Made by a program: the position numbers and the translations under genes. This document shows positions 7,381 to 14,463 of a stretch of 32,546 nt of DNA, one piece after another. The stretch lies in NCBI RefSeq assembly GCF_000337375.1, contig NZ_AOJG01000017.1, forward strand, positions 68,224 through 100,769, written 5' to 3'. Numbering within the stretch: position 1 is the first letter of the stretch; every line of letters starts with the position of its first letter. A model generated the notes under the pieces. That model was not told where the DNA came from, made no database searches, and saw nothing but the letters and a program-made list of their open reading frames with translations. The DNA comes from Halorubrum lipolyticum DSM 21995. GTDB lineage: Archaea; Halobacteriota; Halobacteria; Halobacteriales; Haloferacaceae.

Positions 7381-7446
7381 ATGCATTCGGAGCCGCGGTC
7401 TTCGACGGACGTTCCGCCCACGGACGACCCGGAGGTGCGCCCGTGA
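7381..7446 (+). CDS. Possible 21-residue leader ORF
   Basis: ATG at 7381 opens a 21-codon frame (MHSEPRSSTDVPP and onward, acidic and proline-rich) whose TGA overlaps the GTG start of the lipoprotein gene as GTGA (7443-7446). A TATA-like ACTTATTCG (about 7346-7354) lies about 27-35 bp before this ATG, so a leaderless transcript would present this ORF first, and the lipoprotein would be translated by coupling. I do not recognise the peptide. It could instead be plain 5' leader. Confidence 0.35.
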   Translation: MHSEPRSSTDVPPTDDPEVRP

Positions 7447-9713
7447 CCGATCGCGCCGACGCCGCGGGCGATCGGTCCGACTCCGGCGTCGACCGCCGGA
7501 CCGTCCTCGGCGCGCTCGCGGGGGCCGGGAGCGCCGCGGTCGCGGGCTGTTCCGGCTCGGAACCGGACGACGCCGCGACGATCGGACTGGAGCCGGACCG
7601 GCTCGACGAGCTCGCGGCGCGGTTCGCGCCGACGCTGTACTTCGACGCCGCGGAGCCGTGGTTCCCGACCGACCCCCGACCGTACACGGTCGAGGAGGAC
7701 GGCGAGACGGTCGTCGACGGGTTCGCGGCGTTCGACGGCTACCACGAGCGGTACGACGAGGCGGGCGAGCCGCCGGACCCGACCGTCTTCTACAACGGGG
7801 TCCGCTACGAGGACTCCCCGCTCGCGGTCGTCCAGTTCTGGATCTACTCCGCGTTCGACCAGTTCACGGCCAACTTCCACTGGCACGACTGGGAGGTGCT
7901 CCACGTTTTCGTCGACCTCGACACGGGCGACCCGCAGCTGTACGTCGCCAGCTCGCACTCCCGCAGCGTGCCGAACAACGAGTTCCTCGACCCCGATCCC
8001 GACGCGGTCCCTCGGATCCTCACCGAGCTCGGCTCGCACTCCAGCACCCTCTCGGTCAACGAGATCCCCGACGGCTTCCGACGGGTCGGCGAGGAGGGAC
8101 TGCTCGCGGACATCACCAACACGACGATCGACACCGTCGAGGACCTGCTCGGGATCCCCATCGCGTACGGGCTCCCCCGCGACGAGGGGATGCGGCTCCC
8201 GTTCGTCGTCCCCGAGTACGAGGGCGCGCCGATCTACGAGCATCCGGACCTCCCCTCGGTCACCGCCGAGTCCCTGGTCGACGACGCCCTCTCGATCCGG
8301 TCGCTCGACGCGCTGCGGTCGCCGCCGACCGACCTCCCGCTCCGGGAGACGGGAGTCGCCTTCCGGCACGCCGACCGCGAGGACCCGGTCGCGGACGAGA
8401 CCGCCGAGGAAGTGGTCGCGTACGACCTCGTCGAGACCGCCGAGCTGGAGGACATCTCGGCGTTCACCGGCCCGCAGCTCAGCTTCGAGTTTGCGGTCCC
8501 GGAGGCGGTCGAGGACGCCCTCGCCGGCCACATCACGACCACGGGCGTCCCGTGGGAGCAGCCGCGGTACGAGAACCCGGCGCGCGACGTGACCGCCGGC
8601 AACCACCGCGCGGAGCTCGCCGACCGGTACGACGCCATCGCCGACGACGAGTCGTTCGGCGCCGGAGCGGCCGAGGGACTCGACGCCGTCGTCGCCCGCG
8701 TCACGCGAGCGACCGAGAGCGACGACGCCCCCGCCGGCGAGGGGCTGACGACGACCGACGCGGTCACCGAGTCGTTCGTGCTGATCGAGAGCGACCCCGA
8801 GGCGGTCCCGACGTTCGGCGGCGGGATCGCGGTCGCGAACGGGGTCCCCGAGGGCGACCACCGGCTCACGGTCAACGGCGCCGGGCAGGCCCCCCACAGC
8901 GAGCGGCTGACCGTCTCCGCCGACGAGCCCGTGACGGCCGCCGGCGTCGACGGCGAGATCCCCCTCGTCGCCCGCGAGAACGCGACGAAAGTGGAGCTCG
9001 ACGACGCGGAGAGCGACGTCGACCTGACCCGCACGGCGATCGAGGACGACTTCGCCGGCCGGATCTACGACTCCGCGATCGACGGGAGCGACGCGGTGTA
9101 CGTCCACGCCGGCGGCGCGTACACGACGGAAGTGCGCGACGCCGACGACGAGATCGGGGCGTACCGGGTCAACCCGGACCCGCCGGGGTCGGGGGGCGAC
9201 GACGGCGACGATTCGGACGACGGTGACGACTCCGACGGCGACGAGGGGCGGGATCCGATCCGGATCGACCGCCCCGAGACCGGGGCGGCCCCGCTCGCCG
9301 GCTACGTCGCGGACGTGGCCGAGGAGACGCGCGCCGCGGTCGCGGCGGCGGAGAGCGACGGCGATTCGGACGACGGAGACGACGATGACGACGACGGGAG
9401 CGACGACACGAGCGGCGGGAGCGGCGGCGGGAACGACTCCGCCGGCGGCCCGTCGAACGCGGTCAACGGGCTCGAACGAGCCCTCGCCGCCGCGGTCGAG
9501 GCCGCGGAACGGGCCGAGGAGCGCGCCCGCGAGGGCGACGGCGAGGGGACGGATCGCCAGCTGCAGAACGTGCTCGATCGGATCGCTCGGATCCAAGAGC
9601 GGCTCGAGGCGGCGCGCGAGGGGCTCCCGCCCGGCCTCGCGAACGCGACCGACAGGCGGGTCGAGCAGGCGACGCGGCGGGTCGAGCAGGCGCAAAACGC
9701 CGGGAAGCTGTAG
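7443..9713 (+). CDS. Tat-exported lipoprotein with VPS62/NPP1-like domain
   Basis: The 756-residue product starts with a twin-arginine lipoprotein signal: R18-R19 in DRRTVLGALAG and a lipobox AVAGC with lipidated C36. It is therefore predicted to be exported folded and anchored on the outer face of the membrane. Residues about 55-250 contain APTLYFDAAEPWFP, PTVFYNGVRYEDS and NFHWHDWEVLHVFVD (H146, H148, D149, E151), then LYVASSHS. This resembles the VPS62 and necrosis-inducing NPP1 superfamily, whose core is HxHDWE. Two Asp/Gly/Ser-rich low-complexity linkers follow (about 580-605 and 635-665), then a charged helical tail (about 670-750) that looks like a coiled coil. GTG 7443 is used because the Tat signal follows at once. 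Its role is unknown. Confidence 0.78.
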   Translation: MTDRADAAGDRSDSGVDRRTVLGALAGAGSAAVAGCSGSEPDDAATIGLEPDRLDELAARFAPTLYFDAAEPWFPTDPRPYTVEEDGETVVDGFAAFDGYHERYDEAGEPPDPTVFYNGVRYEDSPLAVVQFWIYSAFDQFTANFHWHDWEVLHVFVDLDTGDPQLYVASSHSRSVPNNEFLDPDPDAVPRILTELGSHSSTLSVNEIPDGFRRVGEEGLLADITNTTIDTVEDLLGIPIAYGLPRDEGMRLPFVVPEYEGAPIYEHPDLPSVTAESLVDDALSIRSLDALRSPPTDLPLRETGVAFRHADREDPVADETAEEVVAYDLVETAELEDISAFTGPQLSFEFAVPEAVEDALAGHITTTGVPWEQPRYENPARDVTAGNHRAELADRYDAIADDESFGAGAAEGLDAVVARVTRATESDDAPAGEGLTTTDAVTESFVLIESDPEAVPTFGGGIAVANGVPEGDHRLTVNGAGQAPHSERLTVSADEPVTAAGVDGEIPLVARENATKVELDDAESDVDLTRTAIEDDFAGRIYDSAIDGSDAVYVHAGGAYTTEVRDADDEIGAYRVNPDPPGSGGDDGDDSDDGDDSDGDEGRDPIRIDRPETGAAPLAGYVADVAEETRAAVAAAESDGDSDDGDDDDDDGSDDTSGGSGGGNDSAGGPSNAVNGLERALAAAVEAAERAEERAREGDGEGTDRQLQNVLDRIARIQERLEAAREGLPPGLANATDRRVEQATRRVEQAQNAGKL

Positions 9714-9824
9714 GCGGCGATCCGGTTTCGGCCGGCCACACCGCCGCCCACGAGGGGGTGTGACACGCCGCACCACTGGATGGAAAGCTATACGACGCCG
9801 ACCCGACCACGGGTATATAAGCAG

Positions 9825-12557
9825 ATGTCTCAGGAGGGTTACGACCACACCGCGGTCGAGAAACGGTGGCAGGAGGCGTGGGACGACGCCTCCGTGTATC
9901 GCACGCCGGACGAGGTGGACGACCCCACCTACGTGTTGGGAATGTACCCGTATCCGTCGGGGAAGCTCCACATGGGCCACGTCCGCAACTACACGATCAC
10001 GGACGCGTACGCCCGGTACCGTCGAATGCGCGGCGACGACGTGCTCCATCCGATGGGGTGGGACGCGTTCGGGCTCCCCGCCGAGAACGCCGCCAAGGAG
10101 CGGGACACCAACCCCCGCGACTGGACGTTCGACTGCATCGACACGATGCGAGGGCAGATGCGGTCGATGGGGTTCGGCTACGACTGGGACCGGGAGATCA
10201 CCACCTGTACCCCCGAGTATTATCAGTGGAACCAGTGGCTGTTCCGCCGGTTCCACGAGGCGGGGCTCGTCGAGCGCCGCGACGCCGAGGTGAACTGGTG
10301 TCCCTCCTGCGAGACCGTCCTCGCCGACGAGCAGGTCGAGGGCGACGACGAGCTGTGCTGGCGCTGCGACACGCCCGTCGAGACCCGCGACCTGGACCAG
10401 TGGTTCCTGGAGATCACGGAGTACGCCGACGAGCTGATCGACGCGATCGACGAGCTGGAGGGGTGGCCCGACTCCGTGCGCCAGATGCAGCGCAACTGGA
10501 TCGGCCGCCAGCACGGGACGACGCTGGACTTCGAGATCGGCGAGGCGCGAAGCGCCTCGAACGGACGCGGCGAGGGGACCGAGCCGCGGGAGTACGGCCC
10601 CGTCGAGGCGTTCACCACTCGCGTCGACACGATCCACGGCGCGACGTTCTTCGCGCTCGCGCCGGACCACCCGATCAGCGAGGAGCTGGCCGCGGAGGAC
10701 GACGAGATCCATCAGTTCGTCCACCACGAGGCCGACCCCGAAGGCGACGAGCCGAACGGCGTCGCGACCGGCCTCACCGCCACCAACCCCGCCACGGGCG
10801 AGGAGATCCCCGTCTTCGTCGCCGACTTCGTCCTCTCGGACGTGGGGACGGGCGCGCTGATGGCGGTCCCCGGCCACGACGACCGCGACCACGCGTTCGC
10901 CGAGAAGATGGGCGTCGACATCGAGCCGGTGGTCGCGCCCGAACCCGACGACTGGGACGGCGAGACGGTCCCGGACGCGCCCGACGTGAGCGAGGCGGCG
11001 TTCACCGACGACGGCGTCGTCATCAACTCCGGCGAGTACAGCGGCCTCGACAGCGAGACGGCCCGCGAACGACTCACCGAAGATATCGAGAGCGCCGAGG
11101 CGACCACGCAGTACCGCCTGCGCGACTGGGGGATCTCCAGACAGCGCTACTGGGGGACCCCGATCCCGGTCGTCCACTGCGACGACTGCGGCTCGGTGCT
11201 GGTGCCCGAGGAGGACCTGCCGGTCGAACTGCCCGAGTTCATCAACACGACCGGGAACCCGCTCGACGCAGCCGAGGAGTGGAAGGCGACGACCTGCCCG
11301 GAGTGCGGCGGGCCGGCCACCCGCGAGACGGACACGATGGACACGTTCGTCGACTCCTCGTGGTACTTCCTGCGGTACGTCTCGCCCGGTGACGAAGCGG
11401 TCCCCTTCGACCTGGACCGCGCGAACGACTGGATGCCGGTCGACCAGTACGTGGGCGGCATCGAACACGCCGTGATGCACCTGCTGTACTCGCGGTTCGT
11501 CACCAAGGTGCTGGCCGACGAGGAGGGGCTCGAGCACCGCGAGCCGTTCACGAACCTGCTGGCGCAGGGGATGGTCCAGCTGGAGGGCGAGAAGATGTCC
11601 AAGTCGAAGGGGAACACGGTCTCCCCGCAGCGCATCGTCGACGAGTACGGTGCCGACACGGCCCGGCTGTTCATGATGCAGGCGGCCCAGCCCGAGCGCG
11701 ACTTCGACTGGTCCGAGGAGGGCGTCAAGTCGACCCACCGCTTCCTGGCGCGGCTGACCGACCTGGTCGAGGGGTACGCGACGGGGGAGATCGCGCTCGC
11801 CGGCGACGGCGACCCAGCCGACGCCGACCGCGATGAAATCGACGACTACGTCGCCGGCGAGGTCGACGCCGCGGTCGCCATCTCGGGCGCGGAGTACGAC
11901 GACCTGACGTTCAACGTCGCGCTCCGTGAGGCGCAGGACCTCGTGGGGACGCTCCGGAGCTACCGCGAGCACGCCGAGCCGCACCCGGAGACCTACGAGC
12001 GCGGGCTGGACGCGGCCGTCCGCCTGCTCGCGCCGGTCGTCCCGCACCTCGCCGAGGAGCTGTGGGAGACCCTCGGGCGCGACGGGTTCGTCGTCGAGGC
12101 CGACTGGCCGACCGCGACGGCCGACCGCGAGACGGTCGAGCGCCGCCGCCGGCTGGTCGCCAACACCCGCGAGGACGTGCGCGACATCGTCGCGGTCGCC
12201 GGCATCGAGGACCCCGAACGCATCGACGTCGTCGTCGCGCCCGACTGGAAGTACGACGCCCTCGACATCGCGATCGACAGCGACGCCGACAACCTCATTT
12301 CGGAGCTGATGCAGGAGTCCCACATCCGCGAACAGGGGGACGACGCGGCCTCGTACGGCCAGGACCTGCAGGCGAACCGCGAGGCGCTCCGAGAGACCCT
12401 GTCGGGCGACGACGAGTACGAGGCGCTGCGCGCGGCCGCGTGGCTGATCGAGCGCGAGTTCGACGCACCGGTCCGCGTCGAGCGCGCCGCGGACGCCGAC
12501 GATTCGGTGGTCCGCAAGGCCGAGCCGGGTCGGCCCGCGATCGACATCGTCGAGTAG
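9825..12557 (+). CDS. leuS: Leucyl-tRNA synthetase
   Basis: This 910-residue class I synthetase charges tRNA-Leu. It shows the HIGH variant HMGH in YPYPSGKLHMGHVRN, GWDAFGLPAENAA, a zinc-type knuckle NWCPSCETVLADEQV with CWRCDTPV, a long editing (CP1) domain in the middle, a second Cys cluster (DDCGSVLVPEEDLPVELP, CPECGGPAT), KMSKSKGN, and an anticodon-binding alpha-helical domain near the end. These blocks are of the bacterial LeuRS type, in keeping with divergent LeuRS forms known in haloarchaea. ATG 9825 starts MSQEGYDHTAVEKRW. An in-frame ATG at 9780 lies before the likely promoter (AAAGCTATA, about 9784-9792) and is rejected. Confidence 0.96.
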   Translation: MSQEGYDHTAVEKRWQEAWDDASVYRTPDEVDDPTYVLGMYPYPSGKLHMGHVRNYTITDAYARYRRMRGDDVLHPMGWDAFGLPAENAAKERDTNPRDWTFDCIDTMRGQMRSMGFGYDWDREITTCTPEYYQWNQWLFRRFHEAGLVERRDAEVNWCPSCETVLADEQVEGDDELCWRCDTPVETRDLDQWFLEITEYADELIDAIDELEGWPDSVRQMQRNWIGRQHGTTLDFEIGEARSASNGRGEGTEPREYGPVEAFTTRVDTIHGATFFALAPDHPISEELAAEDDEIHQFVHHEADPEGDEPNGVATGLTATNPATGEEIPVFVADFVLSDVGTGALMAVPGHDDRDHAFAEKMGVDIEPVVAPEPDDWDGETVPDAPDVSEAAFTDDGVVINSGEYSGLDSETARERLTEDIESAEATTQYRLRDWGISRQRYWGTPIPVVHCDDCGSVLVPEEDLPVELPEFINTTGNPLDAAEEWKATTCPECGGPATRETDTMDTFVDSSWYFLRYVSPGDEAVPFDLDRANDWMPVDQYVGGIEHAVMHLLYSRFVTKVLADEEGLEHREPFTNLLAQGMVQLEGEKMSKSKGNTVSPQRIVDEYGADTARLFMMQAAQPERDFDWSEEGVKSTHRFLARLTDLVEGYATGEIALAGDGDPADADRDEIDDYVAGEVDAAVAISGAEYDDLTFNVALREAQDLVGTLRSYREHAEPHPETYERGLDAAVRLLAPVVPHLAEELWETLGRDGFVVEADWPTATADRETVERRRRLVANTREDVRDIVAVAGIEDPERIDVVVAPDWKYDALDIAIDSDADNLISELMQESHIREQGDDAASYGQDLQANREALRETLSGDDEYEALRAAAWLIEREFDAPVRVERAADADDSVVRKAEPGRPAIDIVE

Positions 12558-12569
12558 CGGCTCGGTCAG

Positions 12570-12581
12570 TTTTTTAAATAC
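12570..12581 (+). promoter_or_regulatory. Promoter-like A/T stretch before kynureninase gene
   Basis: A T-run followed by AAATAC (12570-12581) is the only A/T-rich stretch in the 72-bp gap. It lies about 50-60 bp before ATG 12630, so the transcript would carry a leader of about 25 nt. The T-run could equally end the leuS transcript. Confidence 0.4.
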
Positions 12582-12629
12582 CTCGTCCGTCCCCGGAAGC
12601 GATTAGTCGGCGGCGGCACCCGATCGCGT

Positions 12630-14051
12630 ATGGACGACCCCTACGCTCCCGCCCGCGACGCCCTCGCGGGCGGCGGGCTCGGCGGCGGCGCGGATGACGG
12701 GGACGCGGGCGACGCCGCCGCCTCCGACCCCGCTATCCTCGCCGCCCGCCTCGACGACAACGACCCGCTCTCCGCGTTCGCGGATCGGTACCGCGTCCCC
12801 GACGGCGTCTTATATATGGACGGCAACTCGCTCGGCCCCGCGAGCGACGCCGCCCTCGCGAGCCTCGACCGCGTCGTCGACGAGTGGCGCGACCTGCTCA
12901 TCTCGGGGTGGACCGACGCCGACCCGCCGTGGTTCTCGGTCGGCGAGCGGCTCGGCGACGCGCTCGCGCCCCTCGTCGGCGCCGACCCCAGCGAGGTCGT
13001 CGTCGGCAACTCGATCACGGTGAACGTCCACACGCTCGTCGGCACCTTCCTCGACGAGCTGCTGGCGGGCAACGGGCCGGAGCGGGCCGGGTTCGAGCGG
13101 GCCGACGGCACGTGGGACCCCGCTGTCGACCCCGCCGTCCTCGTCAACGAACTCGACTTCCCCTCCGACCACTACGCGGTCCGCGCCCAACTGCGACAGC
13201 GCGGGCTCGACCCGGACGAGACGCTCCGCGTCGTCGAGAGCCGGGACGGGCGGACGATCGACCCCCGAGACGTCGAGGGCGCGCTGGCGACGCACGACGA
13301 CGTGGGGATCGTCTTCATGCCGACCGCGCTCTACCGCTCGGGCCAACTGTTCGACGTGTCGCGGATCGCCCAGGCCGCCCACGAGGCGGGCGCGTACGCC
13401 GGGTTCGACGCCGCGCACTCCGCGGGCGCGGTCCCCCACGAGTTCCGGGAGGCCGGCGTCGACTTCGCGGTGTGGTGCACGTATAAATACCTCAACGCCG
13501 GACCCGGCTCTATCGGCGCGCTGTTCGTCGCGGAGCGCCACCACGGGCTCACGCCCGCCTTGGCGGGGTGGTGGGGCCACGAGAAGGCGACCCAGTTCGA
13601 GATGAACACCGAGTACACCCCGGCCGACTCGGCGGGCGCGTGGCAGATCGGAACGCCGCCGCTGCTGTCGGCCGCGCCCTTAGAGGGCTCCGTGGAGCTC
13701 CTGCGGGAGGCCGGGATCGAGCGCCTGCGCGCCAAGTCGCTGGCGCTCACCGACTTCCTCATCGCGCTCGTCGACGACCGGCTCCCGGAGGTCGGGGTCG
13801 GCACGCCCCGCGATCACGCCGCCCGCGGCGGGCACGTCGCCCTCGAACACCCCGACGCGGAGCGGCTGAGCGCGGCACTCACCGACCGCGGCGTGGTCGT
13901 CGACTTCCGGCCGCCGAACGTGGTGCGCGTCTGCCCCGCGGCACCGTACACCTCCTTCGCCGACGTGCTGGAAGTCGTCGACGGGATCGGGGCGATCCTC
14001 GATTCTGGGGCGCACGAGGAGTACGCGACGGGAGGAGGCGGAGTGACGTAG
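12630..14051 (+). CDS. kynU: Kynureninase
   Basis: This 473-residue pyridoxal-phosphate enzyme of fold type I cleaves kynurenine (or 3-hydroxykynurenine) to anthranilate (or 3-hydroxyanthranilate) plus alanine in tryptophan degradation. It has the substrate-site LYMDGNSLGP, WFSVGERLGDALAPLVG, the cofactor-binding NSITVNVH, NELDFPSDHYA, the Asp-containing FDAAHSAGAVPHEF, and the Schiff-base lysine in WCTYKYLNAGPG. The family block WWGHE and the C-terminal DFRPPNVVRVCPAAPYTSF are also present. A low-complexity Gly/Asp/Ala N-terminus (about 1-40) is a halophilic extension. No other kynurenine-pathway gene lies nearby. A structured repeat begins 17 bp after its stop. Confidence 0.94.
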   Translation: MDDPYAPARDALAGGGLGGGADDGDAGDAAASDPAILAARLDDNDPLSAFADRYRVPDGVLYMDGNSLGPASDAALASLDRVVDEWRDLLISGWTDADPPWFSVGERLGDALAPLVGADPSEVVVGNSITVNVHTLVGTFLDELLAGNGPERAGFERADGTWDPAVDPAVLVNELDFPSDHYAVRAQLRQRGLDPDETLRVVESRDGRTIDPRDVEGALATHDDVGIVFMPTALYRSGQLFDVSRIAQAAHEAGAYAGFDAAHSAGAVPHEFREAGVDFAVWCTYKYLNAGPGSIGALFVAERHHGLTPALAGWWGHEKATQFEMNTEYTPADSAGAWQIGTPPLLSAAPLEGSVELLREAGIERLRAKSLALTDFLIALVDDRLPEVGVGTPRDHAARGGHVALEHPDAERLSAALTDRGVVVDFRPPNVVRVCPAAPYTSFADVLEVVDGIGAILDSGAHEEYATGGGGVT

Positions 14052-14067
14052 GCGATCCCTGGAATCG

Positions 14068-14405
14068 CTTATAAATGGCTGTGCGGTGGCGTGCGCCTGT
14101 GAGCGCCCGGAGGGCGCGAACAGCCCGCGCGAGGGAGTCGGCGCGGCGCTAATAAGCGCCGCGCCGACGAGGCTGGGGAGGTGTGAGGTTGCTGTGCGGG
14201 GCGGGGTGGGACTCAAAGGGGCAGCCGTTGCGGGCGGCGCAGGCGACACAAGCACCGCAACGAGGGAGCGAACGGAGTGAGCGACCGAGTGAGGCGCGCA
14301 GCGAGCGTGCGCCGCCCGCAACGGCTGGGGCTTTGGAGGTCTCCGCCGCCGATTCTCCCCTAGCGACCGAGAGTACAACGGTCCAACCGTCGATCACATA
14401 TAAAC
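14068..14405 (+). repeat. Structured dispersed repeat, copy B (full length)
   Basis: The element begins CTTATAAAT (14068-14076) and ends near CATATAAAC (14397-14405). It keeps the blocks of copy A: GCGGTGGCG, GCGAGGGAGTCG, GAGGCTGGGGAGGTG, GGTGGGACTCAAAGGGGC and CGGCTGGGGCTTTGGAGG. Hairpin I (14098-14123) has a CTGT/ACAG base, an internal GA/GA step and a GCGCC/GGCGC top. Hairpin II pairs 14137-14150 with 14155-14168 (14 bp, AATA loop). Arm III pairs 14223-14241 with 14308-14326 (19 bp, perfect). All three stems differ in sequence from copy A yet pair fully or nearly so. Conserved boxes ACCGCAACGAG (14254-14264) and CAGCGAGCGT (14299-14308) lie within arm III. The following 58 bp before the helicase ATG contain its promoter. 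Confidence 0.88.
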
Positions 14406-14422
14406 AGAATTCGTACAGCGAC

Positions 14423-14433
14423 GGGCTTAATCG
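14423..14433 (+). promoter_or_regulatory. Putative TATA box of the Lhr-type helicase gene
   Basis: GGGCTTAATCG lies about 31-41 bp before ATG 14464. CATATAAAC (14397-14405), at the edge of the repeat, is an alternative that would give a leader of about 30 nt. Confidence 0.35.
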
Positions 14434-14463
14434 GCCGAGCGCCCAACGTTCGACGATCAGATA

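Noticed and set aside
9814..9820. TATATAA as the leuS TATA box
   Set aside because: It is only five bases before the ATG at 9825. A box about 35-40 bp upstream is better placed.
7350..12323. A 1657-codon open frame on the minus strand
   Set aside because: It runs antisense to the lipoprotein and leuS genes, which have clear motifs. Long antisense frames are common at high G+C, and its translation is Arg/Val/Asp low-complexity without any domain.
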